Positions 9,212 through 15,017 of a DNA stretch of 20,157 nt are shown piece after piece. Both the position numbers and the translations under genes were made by a program. How positions within the stretch are numbered: the first letter of the stretch is position 1; every line of letters starts with the position of its first letter. The notes under the pieces are model-generated. The model was not told the DNA's origin and searched no databases. It saw only the letters and a program-made list of their open reading frames with translations. Source of the stretch: CAWHPS01 sp963831235 (GTDB taxonomy: Bacteria; Fibrobacterota; OXYB2-FULL-49-7; JAEUSG01); contig CAWHPS010000006.1 of the NCBI GenBank assembly GCA_963831235.1, positions 1 through 20,157 of the forward strand. Reading direction: 5' to 3'.

Positions 9212-9832
9212 TTAATATCGACGGATTACTCGAACCACTTTCCCCAATATTTTAAAGTCAGATACTTTTTCTGGTGTGACAATTATTGGCTTCAGATTAT
9301 CGTTCTCGGGGATAAGCAAAACAGAAGCCCCCTCTTTTTTTACATGCTTGAGTGTTGCTTCGCCATTCCAAAGTACTGCCGCAATATCGCTTTGGGTGAC
9401 GCTTGGCTGTTGTTTGATAATTACAAGGTCGCCTTCTATAATGTGCGCATTTATCATGCTGCTACCTTTTACCGTAAGGGCAAAATACTCTTTTTTGGAA
9501 TTGTTGATTCCAAGCGACGATAAGTCCAATTTCTCCGAAATGTTCTCTATGGCTTCGATGGGGGCTCCTGCTGCGATTCTGCCGAGGAGTGGTACTTCGT
9601 TATCAACCGGATGCAAAAGGTTGAGGCTGCGGTGTATTCGCTTTTTCCCGATTTTCCGGTTTTCAAGAAAACCTTTCCTGATAATTGCCTGAACATGTTT
9701 TGTTGCAGCCCGGGGAGATGCAAAACCAAAATGCGCCTGGATTTCCTGGAAAGAAGGCGATGCTGCGTTTTTCTTCAGGTAGCCTTCAATAAAGAAAAGG
9801 ACTTTATGTTGTTTTGGGGTTAATTCATTCAT
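9212..9832 (-). CDS. lexA: LexA repressor, first gene of the SOS operon
   Basis: A 206-residue LexA. The N-terminal winged helix (about 1-70) has SFQEIQAHFGFASPRAATKH, similar to the LexA recognition region. The self-cleavage site is IAAGAP, with the scissile Ala88-Gly89. The S24-type catalytic dyad is Ser125 in VKGSSM and Lys162 in EATLKHV. It represses SOS genes until RecA filaments trigger self-cleavage. As the first gene of the lexA-dnaE2-imuB-DUF72 operon it would repress the whole set and itself through the palindrome at 9835-9854. The start at 9832 gives the standard N terminus (MNELTPKQ). There is almost no room for a leader or Shine-Dalgarno sequence. A genome can carry more than one LexA, so this may be a cassette-specific copy. 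Confidence 0.92.
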   Translation of the reverse strand: MNELTPKQHKVLFFIEGYLKKNAASPSFQEIQAHFGFASPRAATKHVQAIIRKGFLENRKIGKKRIHRSLNLLHPVDNEVPLLGRIAAGAPIEAIENISEKLDLSSLGINNSKKEYFALTVKGSSMINAHIIEGDLVIIKQQPSVTQSDIAAVLWNGEATLKHVKKEGASVLLIPENDNLKPIIVTPEKVSDFKILGKVVRVIRRY

Positions 9833-9834
9833 TA

Positions 9835-9854
9835 TGGTATATAAATATATACCA
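9835..9854. promoter_or_regulatory. Palindromic LexA operator candidate
   Basis: TGGTATATAAATATATACCA has 9-bp arms that match perfectly around a central AA. It lies 2 bp upstream of the lexA start codon and overlaps the -10 hexamer, so a bound dimer would block transcription. Its AT-alternating core recalls the E. coli box (CTGT-N8-ACAG), but the outer bases TGGT/ACCA differ. Assignment to LexA rests on position and symmetry. Confidence 0.75.
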
Positions 9855-9872
9855 ATAATATTTCAATGTCAA
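9844..9872 (-). promoter_or_regulatory. lexA operon promoter
   Basis: On the minus strand TTGACA (plus 9867-9872) is followed after 17 bp by TATATT (plus 9844-9849). The expected start is near 9837, giving a leader of only about 5 nt before the lexA ATG at 9832. The operator covers the -10 element and start site. Confidence 0.7.
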
Positions 9873-9902
9873 ATGGAAAATGCGAATATTTAAATTATTA
9901 TT

Positions 9903-10343
9903 ATGAATATCCGTTGCATGAATGTTGCAGATGTTGATCAGGTTAAAAGGATTGAGGATCAATCTTTTCCAAAACCCTGGTCTAAAAACGAGTTGATTTC
10001 GGAAACCAGTAGTGGCATTGCGCTTATAATTGAAGAAGGTAATCGCATTTGTGGATATCTTTTTGCAAGGCGAATAATTGATGAAATTGAAATCCTTAAT
10101 ATTGCAGTTGATCCCACTTACAGAAACAAAGGAATCGGAAAAAGGCTAATTTCTGAAATTATAAATATATCGGAAAAGGATGAGGTGAGGAAGATATTCC
10201 TTGAGGTTCGGGCGTCTAATTCCAAGGCAATTGAACTTTATAAAAAGTCAGGATTTAAGCGATTCTCTTTACGTAAGGCTTATTATCATGATGGAGAAGA
10301 TGCTGTATTAATGAATTATACATCAGATGCAAAGCAATTTTAA
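9903..10343 (+). CDS. rimI: RimI-like ribosomal protein S18 alanine N-acetyltransferase
   Basis: A 146-residue GNAT acetyltransferase. The acetyl-CoA-binding motif A is YRNKGIGKRL (Arg74 to Gly79, R-x-x-G-x-G), preceded by the strand ILNIAVDP. RimI-type features are FPKPWSKNEL near residue 25, LEVRASNSKAIELYKKSGF (about 100-118) and RKAYYHDGEDAVLM at the C terminus. It would acetylate the N-terminal alanine of ribosomal protein S18 or a similar peptide in the cytoplasm. It is divergent from lexA with 70 bp between the start codons, so the LexA operator could affect it, although it is not a usual SOS gene. No obvious Shine-Dalgarno sequence precedes ATG 9903, but this start matches the family's usual N terminus. 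Confidence 0.85.
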   Translation: MNIRCMNVADVDQVKRIEDQSFPKPWSKNELISETSSGIALIIEEGNRICGYLFARRIIDEIEILNIAVDPTYRNKGIGKRLISEIINISEKDEVRKIFLEVRASNSKAIELYKKSGFKRFSLRKAYYHDGEDAVLMNYTSDAKQF

Positions 10344-10399
10344 ATCTCATACATCCTCAGTCTTAGCAAATGTCAATTTCCATAAGAAACCCCAACCCC

Positions 10400-10421
10400 C
10401 AATGCCGTTGACCTAAGGTTG
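10400..10421 (+). repeat. Left terminal inverted repeat of the MITE-like element
   Basis: A 22-bp arm matching the reverse complement of 10692-10713 at 21 positions. The mismatch is at arm position 14 (C against T). Confidence 0.75.
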
Positions 10422-10467
10422 ACAGATGCTTAATAGTTTACTCAACTTTCTTTTTCGCTACTTTTGC

Positions 10468-10489
10468 CCGGCGGCACAGAGGCCGCCGG
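10468..10489. repeat. Hairpin H1 of the MITE-like element
   Basis: CCGGCGGC, loop ACAGAG, GCCGCCGG: a perfect 8-bp GC stem. The whole unit is also an inverted copy of H4 (10618-10639) with one mismatch, so two alternative folds exist. Confidence 0.8.
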
Positions 10490-10518
10490 CTGTTCAATTA
10501 AATTTGTGTTTTTATATT

Positions 10519-10538
10519 CGAGGCCAGAGACGGCCTCG
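10519..10538. repeat. Hairpin H2 of the MITE-like element
   Basis: CGAGGCC, loop AGAGAC, GGCCTCG: a 7-bp stem. The loop is exactly complementary to the loop of H3, permitting a kissing interaction or a long-range stem through GCCAGAGACGGC. Confidence 0.8.
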
Positions 10539-10566
10539 CATTTAGCTACCAGTGTTTTCTTTTTTC

Positions 10567-10590
10567 CACCGAGCCGTCTCTGGCTCGGTG
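10567..10590. repeat. Hairpin H3 of the MITE-like element
   Basis: CACCGAGCC, loop GTCTCT, GGCTCGGTG: a 9-bp stem, an inverted relative of H2 with a complementary loop. Confidence 0.8.
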
Positions 10591-10617
10591 TGATCAATGA
10601 ACCAACCATATGACTAG

Positions 10618-10639
10618 CCGGCGGCCTCAGTGCCGCCGG
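10618..10639. repeat. Hairpin H4 of the MITE-like element
   Basis: CCGGCGGC, loop CTCAGT, GCCGCCGG: an 8-bp stem with arms identical to H1. Confidence 0.8.
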
Positions 10640-10691
10640 ACAAATTAAGGGAAGTTCCAAATGTGTTCTGATATATTTAAATGTTACATGC

Positions 10692-10713
10692 CAACCTTAA
10701 GTCAACGGCATTG
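10692..10713 (-). repeat. Right terminal inverted repeat of the MITE-like element
   Basis: Partner of 10400-10421, followed directly by ACCCC, the same 5 bases that precede the left arm. Confidence 0.75.
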
Positions 10714-10718
10714 ACCCC

Positions 10719-10756
10719 AGCCCCTCCCTTTTTCTTGAAGGAAAAAGGGAGGGGCT
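10719..10756. repeat. Long perfect hairpin, C-rich/G-rich arms
   Basis: Arms 10719-10734 (AGCCCCTCCCTTTTTC) and 10741-10756 pair perfectly over 16 bp around TTGAAG. It begins one base after the right flank of the MITE-like element. It could end transcription from rimI, but it lacks a clean U-tract and resembles an intergenic repeat more than a classic terminator. Confidence 0.7.
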
Positions 10757-10828
10757 AAATAAAGAATGAATGCAATTTATGAGAATCTAATCTTTTCCAA
10801 ACAAGATCTCTTTATTTCTTTTCCGGTT

Positions 10829-10864
10829 CCCCTTCCCTTTTTTCTTTTAAAAAAAGGGAAGGGG
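10829..10864. repeat. Second long hairpin, related to 10719-10756
   Basis: CCCCTTCCCTTTTTT at 10829-10843 pairs with AAAAAAGGGAAGGGG at 10850-10864, a 15-bp perfect stem with a short loop. Base composition and layout match the hairpin 73 bp upstream, so the two look like members of one repeat family. Confidence 0.7.
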
Positions 10865-10885
10865 TTAGGGGATGGGTTTCAGGGG
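10861..10885 (+). other. G-quadruplex motif
   Basis: Four G-tracts in a row (GGGG, TTA, GGGG, AT, GGG, TTTCA, GGGG) satisfy the G3+N1-7 rule. It overlaps the right arm of the preceding hairpin and lies about 20 bp upstream of the -35 element at 10906. Confidence 0.55.
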
Positions 10886-10905
10886 AGTTTTTGAATTATT
10901 TATAA

Positions 10906-10935
10906 TTGACATCAAATTTCTTAAAAAGCTATCTT
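10906..10935 (+). promoter_or_regulatory. Promoter of the small membrane protein cluster
   Basis: TTGACA at 10906-10911 and TATCTT at 10930-10935 with an 18-bp spacer. The expected start near 10942 leaves about 4 nt before ATG 10946, another near-leaderless arrangement. Confidence 0.55.
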
Positions 10936-10945
10936 GTTTTTACTT

Positions 10946-11239
10946 ATGATTTTCTGGTGCATGATTCTTGTTGTATTTGCATTCTTAAGCTATGCCATTG
11001 ATATAGGGGCTTTGCCTGGTTTTATCTTCCGTCATTTGTGGAACCTCTTATTGCTTGGGCTTGGGATTGTAATCCTTCTTAGGGTAAGGGGTAAGGAAAA
11101 CCAGGGGTTCCTTGAACATCTGGAGGTACAAATCAATGATTTGTACGCTCGTATCGAGAAAAAGCGTACTGAAACCGTATGGAAAAAAATGGATGAAATT
11201 GAAAACCGTATTCGTAAACTGGAAGGCGATAGATCATGA
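10946..11239 (+). CDS. Small membrane protein with C-terminal coiled coil
   Basis: About 97 residues, family not recognised. Two hydrophobic segments are visible (about residues 1-20, starting MIFWCMILVVFAFLSYAI, and residues 28-46, NLLLLGLGIVILL). They are followed by a charged heptad-like region (EHLEVQINDLYARIEKKRTE and MDEIENRIRKLEG) likely to form a coiled coil facing the cytoplasm. ATG 10946 is preferred to an upstream in-frame TTG at 10934, because the TTG overlaps the promoter -10. The last four bases overlap the next start (ATGA), a sign of translational coupling. The next gene has a similar design, so the two products may interact. Confidence 0.6.
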   Translation: MIFWCMILVVFAFLSYAIDIGALPGFIFRHLWNLLLLGLGIVILLRVRGKENQGFLEHLEVQINDLYARIEKKRTETVWKKMDEIENRIRKLEGDRS

Positions 11240-11466
11240 GGATTCTTGTTTATCTTTTATGTACGCTTTCAGTAATAAAGATTTTTCTGGACCTGCCTCC
11301 TGAAGGTGATATATTCGCCATTTATTCCGTGTTTATTGAAAGTGTAATCTTTATAATAATCATCGCAATGATTCTAAGGACTTTTTTCAAGCAGCGTGAA
11401 GGACGTCGTGAAAAACTTCAGCGCACAATACAAGAATTAAATCAAATGCTAAGCGATATAAGGTAA
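11236..11466 (+). CDS. Small membrane protein with C-terminal coiled coil, coupled to the previous gene
   Basis: 76 residues, family not recognised. Two hydrophobic segments (MRILVYLLCTLSVIKIFLDL at the start, and SVIFIIIIAMILRTFF about residues 36-51) are followed by a basic, heptad-like tail (REKLQRTIQELNQMLSDIR). The start overlaps the preceding stop as ATGA. The design is the same as the gene before it, and the two may have arisen by duplication or pair through their coiled coils. Function unknown. Confidence 0.6.
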   Translation: MRILVYLLCTLSVIKIFLDLPPEGDIFAIYSVFIESVIFIIIIAMILRTFFKQREGRREKLQRTIQELNQMLSDIR

Positions 11467-11477
11467 AGGAATAAAAC

Positions 11478-11888
11478 TTGACCGCTCAAGCGTTTAAAAA
11501 CATTAACCCAAGACCCCGAATTGAACTCAAAGAGTTTCTCGTAGTCTTTTTAACAGTTGCCATTCTTTTTATACTCTCACTTGAACGATTCAGTATTGCT
11601 GAGGAAAGGGTAAATAAACGTAAAGCGGAAAAAACAGTGTTAACAATAATTCATCTTGAAAAGGCTTTTGGCAAAGAGCATGGCCGTTTTGGGTCACTTT
11701 CTGAGATTGGTTTTGTAAGCCCCTTTTCCAATAATGTCGTAGAATTTTCAGTTTCTATAGATCAAAGCGGATTTTTTGTTCAGGCAACTGAAAATCCACT
11801 GATTGATGCGTTTGGTGATAAAATACCTGGAAATGAATATTTTGTCGGTTATTCGAATGGTTCAATAGAGTACAATAAGAAGCATTAG
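11478..11888 (+). CDS. Pilin-like single-span membrane protein
   Basis: 136 residues beginning at TTG 11478, with AAAGGA 7 bp upstream. A single N-terminal hydrophobic helix (about residues 19-38, EFLVVFLTVAILFILSLERF) continues into a long amphipathic helix. The segment HLEKAFGKEHGRFGSLSEIGF (about 59-78) matches the 'NGRYGSLAELG' pattern that follows the first helix of type IV pilins and pseudopilins. A standard prepilin peptidase site (Gly-Phe-Thr-Leu-x-Glu) is not seen, so this may be an unprocessed pilin-like protein or a resemblance only. The soluble part (about 80-136) is strand-rich (VVEFSVSIDQSGFFVQATEN). It lies 11 bp after the coiled-coil gene in the same run. Confidence 0.5.
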   Translation: MTAQAFKNINPRPRIELKEFLVVFLTVAILFILSLERFSIAEERVNKRKAEKTVLTIIHLEKAFGKEHGRFGSLSEIGFVSPFSNNVVEFSVSIDQSGFFVQATENPLIDAFGDKIPGNEYFVGYSNGSIEYNKKH

Positions 11889-11950
11889 TCAATTTTTCTT
11901 GTCTTTTCCCAAGTTAAATTTGTAATTTAAAGTACGCCAAGTTAAGCCAA

Positions 11951-13090
11951 ATGTTTAAAAAATTAATATTAAGCGTTAAAATATTGTTGGTTATAATTAG
12001 TCTGGCTGTATCGAGTAGTCAGGATTCACTTTTCAAGGTTAATGGTGTGAGTAGTAATCAGAAACAGATCACAAGTGGCATGCCTTATCTGCTGAGTTCA
12101 CTTGTTATACCTGGAAGCGGCCAATATCTAATGGGGCATAATGTAAAAGGTCCAGTTATTTTTTTAACAGAGCTTTTACTTGTGGGGTCAGGTGCGAATG
12201 ATGGTTTTTATTTAACCAATAAATGGCAAAGCAGGATCAATAATATAGAACATTCCCTATCAAAACCGTTTAACGAGCATAATGCCGTGTTTAACGGCAA
12301 GGCTGTTTCATCGGACTCCTTGTCCCTTAATGACTCGCTTGAATCGTACCAGGGATACTATAAATATTCTGAATCCATCAGAAACAGGACGCTTGTATGG
12401 GCTGCAGGGTTTCATTTATACAATGTTCTTGATTGCTATCAATATATATCCCTTTCCAATCGCAATCCCATGCATGAAACATCAAGAAGCCCTAAAGGCG
12501 CCTTTCTTCGTTCCATACTTCTTCCTGGATGGGGCCAGTTTTATAACAAGGAATATTCCAAGATGGGAATGATGCTCACTGCAATGGCTGGTTTTTCAAT
12601 GAATATTTTTGTATGGAACAAGACGGGCAATTATTATTCCAGCCTGAAAAACAAATACAGGGCCATTGCAGACCCTCTTCAGGAAAAAATCACTTCGATC
12701 CAGTCTCAGCACGACTCTTACAAAAAGTCACTGGATTCAGTTGAAGCGAGATTGAAAAAAGACACGACTTTATCGCCGGTTCAGAGGGATTCCTTACAGG
12801 GTGCAAGGCTTGCTTTTTCAGCAATGGAGCAATCAGTGGGAACCATAGGCAAGATGTATTCAAATGATCTTGCTTACGCACAAGAGCGTGAAAATCGTTA
12901 TTTCAGCAGGGAGAAATCATTTTACTCTGACAGAAACCAGAATATATGGTTTTTATTTGCGGTTTACATGTACGCCGCTTTTGACGCTTATGTTGACGCA
13001 CATCTGAGCGGTTTTGAACGTAAAATGGAATTCGGCCTCATACCCGCGCCTGACGGGCTTGCTTTGAACATAAACTATCATTTAAAATAG
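11951..13090 (+). CDS. DUF5683-type membrane protein with two copies of the motif
   Basis: 379 residues. An N-terminal signal or anchor (about 1-22, hydrophobic ILLVIISLAVS) is followed by two copies of the DUF5683-like PGxGQ motif: LLSSLVIPGSGQYLMGHNVK (about 47-66) and FLRSILLPGWGQFYNKEYSK (about 181-204). Each is followed by a hydrophobic segment. Between about 225 and 310 there is a polar, probably coiled region (KYRAIADPLQEKITSIQSQH). A hydrophobic segment (IWFLFAVYMYAAFDAYVDAH) comes near residue 340. The family is common in Bacteroidota and relatives and is membrane associated; its role is not known. A weak promoter (TTGTCT at 11899, TAATTT at 11923) may precede it. LacI follows after 14 bp. 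Confidence 0.65.
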   Translation: MFKKLILSVKILLVIISLAVSSSQDSLFKVNGVSSNQKQITSGMPYLLSSLVIPGSGQYLMGHNVKGPVIFLTELLLVGSGANDGFYLTNKWQSRINNIEHSLSKPFNEHNAVFNGKAVSSDSLSLNDSLESYQGYYKYSESIRNRTLVWAAGFHLYNVLDCYQYISLSNRNPMHETSRSPKGAFLRSILLPGWGQFYNKEYSKMGMMLTAMAGFSMNIFVWNKTGNYYSSLKNKYRAIADPLQEKITSIQSQHDSYKKSLDSVEARLKKDTTLSPVQRDSLQGARLAFSAMEQSVGTIGKMYSNDLAYAQERENRYFSREKSFYSDRNQNIWFLFAVYMYAAFDAYVDAHLSGFERKMEFGLIPAPDGLALNINYHLK

Positions 13091-13104
13091 AAGGAGAGTA
13101 TCTT

Positions 13105-14112
13105 ATGGCGGTAACATTAAAGGACATTGCTGAAAGGGCAGGAGTGACCACGGCTACGGTTTCCATGGTGATCAACAACAAATCAAATATCAGCGAGGCT
13201 ACAAAGAAAAAGGTGCTTGCAATAGCAAGCGAGCTCAATTATTACCCGAACATCATTGCCCGCGGGCTTGCAACCAAACGCAGCAATGCCATCGGCGTAA
13301 TTGTGCCTAACCTTGCAAGCGGTTTTATCATGCGAATTATGGAAGGCATAAAAAACACCCTGCGAAATGCAAGCTATACGGTAATACTTTTTGATACCAT
13401 CGGTCAGGGCATGGACGAATATAAACTTTTTCAGCGTGTTGTTTACGAAGGTCGTGTTGACGGTGTCATAGTTATAACATCGAGCAGCAGCGAAGAAGAG
13501 CTGGCTCTTTTCAGGAAAGAGAAGCTGCCTTGCGTGCTTGTTGCAAAACGATCTGAAAATCTCGATTCTATTTATGTCAACAATAGAGCGGGTGCTTATG
13601 ATGCGATAAAGTACCTCATAAACAAAGGCCATCAGAACATCGCCCTTATAACCATAAACCGCAAAAACCTGAATATCGAGGAACGGATTGAGGGCTACAA
13701 GGATGCGCTTAAGGAGCACAATCTGGAATTCACACCTGACCTTATTTTTGAGGTAACATCGGACAGTATAACGGACGGGGCCCACATTGCAAATAAGATA
13801 CTCTCCCGCGATCAGTTAAATGGAAAACGTCCGACAGCCGTATTCTCTCCTGTTGGAGACATGACTGCCATAGGAATGATCATGGAATTTAAAAAACGCG
13901 GACTCAAGGTACCCGATGATATTGCCGTTGTCGGCTATGATGATGTGCCTGCCGCAGTGGTTGTGGAGCCGGCCTTGACCACTGTGCGTCAGCCGAAACT
14001 TGAAATGGGTGACCTTGCAATAAACCTGATTATCGACAAGATAGAAAAAAAGGACGAGACGATTGTCCAGCGTGAACTCCTTGCAAAGTTTGTGATCAGG
14101 GAATCCGCATAA
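13105..14112 (+). CDS. LacI/GalR-family transcriptional regulator
   Basis: 335 residues, the usual length. The N-terminal helix-turn-helix reads TLKDIAERAGVTTATVSMVI (about 4-23), then the hinge helix region YYPNIIARGLATKRSNAIGV. The rest is a periplasmic-binding-protein-like effector domain with VDGVIVITSSSSEEE, GHQNIALITI, RIEGYKDAL and the C-terminal VVGYDDVPAAVVVEPALTTV and RQPKLEMGDLA. It binds a small effector, usually a sugar, and represses or activates target operons. GAAGGAGAG lies upstream of ATG 13105, and the gene is probably cotranscribed with the DUF5683 gene. No sugar-use genes lie nearby, so the effector and targets cannot be guessed. Confidence 0.93.
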   Translation: MAVTLKDIAERAGVTTATVSMVINNKSNISEATKKKVLAIASELNYYPNIIARGLATKRSNAIGVIVPNLASGFIMRIMEGIKNTLRNASYTVILFDTIGQGMDEYKLFQRVVYEGRVDGVIVITSSSSEEELALFRKEKLPCVLVAKRSENLDSIYVNNRAGAYDAIKYLINKGHQNIALITINRKNLNIEERIEGYKDALKEHNLEFTPDLIFEVTSDSITDGAHIANKILSRDQLNGKRPTAVFSPVGDMTAIGMIMEFKKRGLKVPDDIAVVGYDDVPAAVVVEPALTTVRQPKLEMGDLAINLIIDKIEKKDETIVQRELLAKFVIRESA

Positions 14113-14123
14113 AACTTATTATG

Positions 14124-14149
14124 CCCGGGTTCTTTTAAAAGAACCGGGT
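14124..14149 (+). terminator. Terminator-like hairpin after the LacI gene
   Basis: CCCGGGTTCTTTT pairs with AAAAGAACCGGGT: a 9-bp inner stem, one bulged G, and a 3-bp outer stem. A T-rich stretch (TATAATTTTATATTTT) follows. It lies 11 bp after the lacI stop. The inner palindrome TTCTTTTAAAAGAA could also bind a dimeric protein. Confidence 0.6.
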
Positions 14150-14171
14150 ATAATTTTATATTTTACATTAA

Positions 14172-14393
14172 ATGGTTTCATTCATACTAAAGATTTTGCT
14201 TGTCTCTATTATTGCGGCTTATATCTTGAAAATATTAAGCAGAAGCAAAACAAAGACCAGCACTGTTGAATCAGGTCCCAGACAGAAACGTTTTAATCCG
14301 GAAGGATATGTAATAAAGGATGCTTCCTTCAGTGAGATCAAAGACCGTCCCGTCAAGGACGAGGCGCATAAAACTGATGAGGAGTTGAAATAA
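14172..14393 (+). CDS. Small membrane-anchored protein, unknown
   Basis: 73 residues. An N-terminal hydrophobic segment (about 3-22, SFILKILLVSIIAAYILKIL) is followed by a basic stretch and a charged tail (RFNPEGYVIKDASFSEIKD). The layout, one anchor and a short cytoplasmic tail ending in a 'V/I-x-DA-x-F' segment, is common in small uncharacterised proteins of this phylogenetic group, but no family is recognised. No Shine-Dalgarno sequence is seen; TATAAT at 14149 could be part of a promoter. It begins the plus-strand run leading to the PorV-like gene. Confidence 0.5.
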   Translation: MVSFILKILLVSIIAAYILKILSRSKTKTSTVESGPRQKRFNPEGYVIKDASFSEIKDRPVKDEAHKTDEELK

Positions 14394-14427
14394 TACAGAC
14401 TACCTTAATACATTTATAGGTGATCCA

Positions 14428-15003
14428 ATGGAAATTATTGTTGCAGTCATTATTATTATTGTGGTTGGGGTATTGGCCATGTACTTAAGTCTTCAGAAAA
14501 AAGCACCTGTGGAAGAAAACAGTATGCCGATAATTCATACCAGTGGTATTTATTCTGTTCTGCGTAAGAGTCCAAGAATGGATGTTGCAAAAGCAAAGCC
14601 TTCCATAAACGATCTTAAGGCATTTGTCGCATCACAAAACAAGGATGCATCAGGAAGTCCAATTTCCGAGGAAGACAAGGAAGAGGCAATTGCAAACTAT
14701 TCAGTCAGCCTGGAAGAGAGCATCAGTGCCGTGGAGGAAGGCGATAAACAGGGTGTACAAAGATTTGAAATAATGACTGGCCAGGAATCATTACCGTGTA
14801 AAAAGTTTTCGGAGAAGCGTTATTTTATCACAAGAGAAGATATCTACCGTCATCCTGAACTGCTTCCTCCTTATTATCCGGGCTGCACATGCCGTCTTTT
14901 ACCGGAACTTGAAAATATCTTCGGTCCTGAAATAGTTCATTTGCCAGGTGAGAGCGGGGGCTTTCCCCTTCCAGACTGGAAAAATATCGTTAAGGTGAGT
15001 TAA
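14428..15003 (+). CDS. Membrane-anchored protein with C-terminal cysteine motif
   Basis: 191 residues. The N terminus is a strong hydrophobic anchor (EIIVAVIIIIVVGVLAMYL, about 2-20). A charged, low-complexity linker (about 30-105) follows. The C-terminal domain contains MTGQESLPCKKF, FITREDIYRHPELLPPYYPG and CTCRLLPE (about 114-164), with three cysteines. The order (Cys, then PP-x-x-P-x-C-x-C-R) resembles the end of phage Mu F/SPP1 gp7-type domains (PPxHPxCRC), which can bind metal or form disulfides, but the match is short. AGGTGA precedes ATG 14428. It lies 14 bp before the PorV-like gene, so a role at the cell envelope is possible. Confidence 0.5.
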   Translation: MEIIVAVIIIIVVGVLAMYLSLQKKAPVEENSMPIIHTSGIYSVLRKSPRMDVAKAKPSINDLKAFVASQNKDASGSPISEEDKEEAIANYSVSLEESISAVEEGDKQGVQRFEIMTGQESLPCKKFSEKRYFITREDIYRHPELLPPYYPGCTCRLLPELENIFGPEIVHLPGESGGFPLPDWKNIVKVS

Positions 15004-15017
15004 TCTTAAGGAACAAC

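Larger units (their letters stand above)
10400..10713. mobile_element. MITE-like element with nested hairpins
   Basis: A 314-bp non-coding element. Its ends, 10400-10421 and 10692-10713, are inverted repeats of 22 bp with one mismatch (both begin CAATGCCGTTGAC when read inward). It is flanked on both sides by ACCCC (10395-10399 and 10714-10718), which fits a 5-bp target duplication, although the surroundings are C-rich. Inside are four hairpins arranged symmetrically, outer and inner pairs being inverted copies of one another. No protein-coding gene is convincing inside. It may be moved by a transposase elsewhere in the genome; neither transposase in this window shares these ends. Confidence 0.7.

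Noticed and set aside
10468..10639. Repeated GC-rich units that might be a CRISPR array
   Set aside because: The units are four hairpins of two types in mirror order, without equal direct repeats or regular spacers, and no cas genes are near.
10442..10660. 72-codon minus-strand frame in the structured intergenic region
   Set aside because: It is made almost entirely of the inverted hairpin repeats of the MITE-like element; its composition is explained by the repeats.
13183..13785. 200-codon open frame on the minus strand
   Set aside because: It lies wholly inside the LacI-family gene on the opposite strand; the plus-strand frame has clear family motifs and this one has none.
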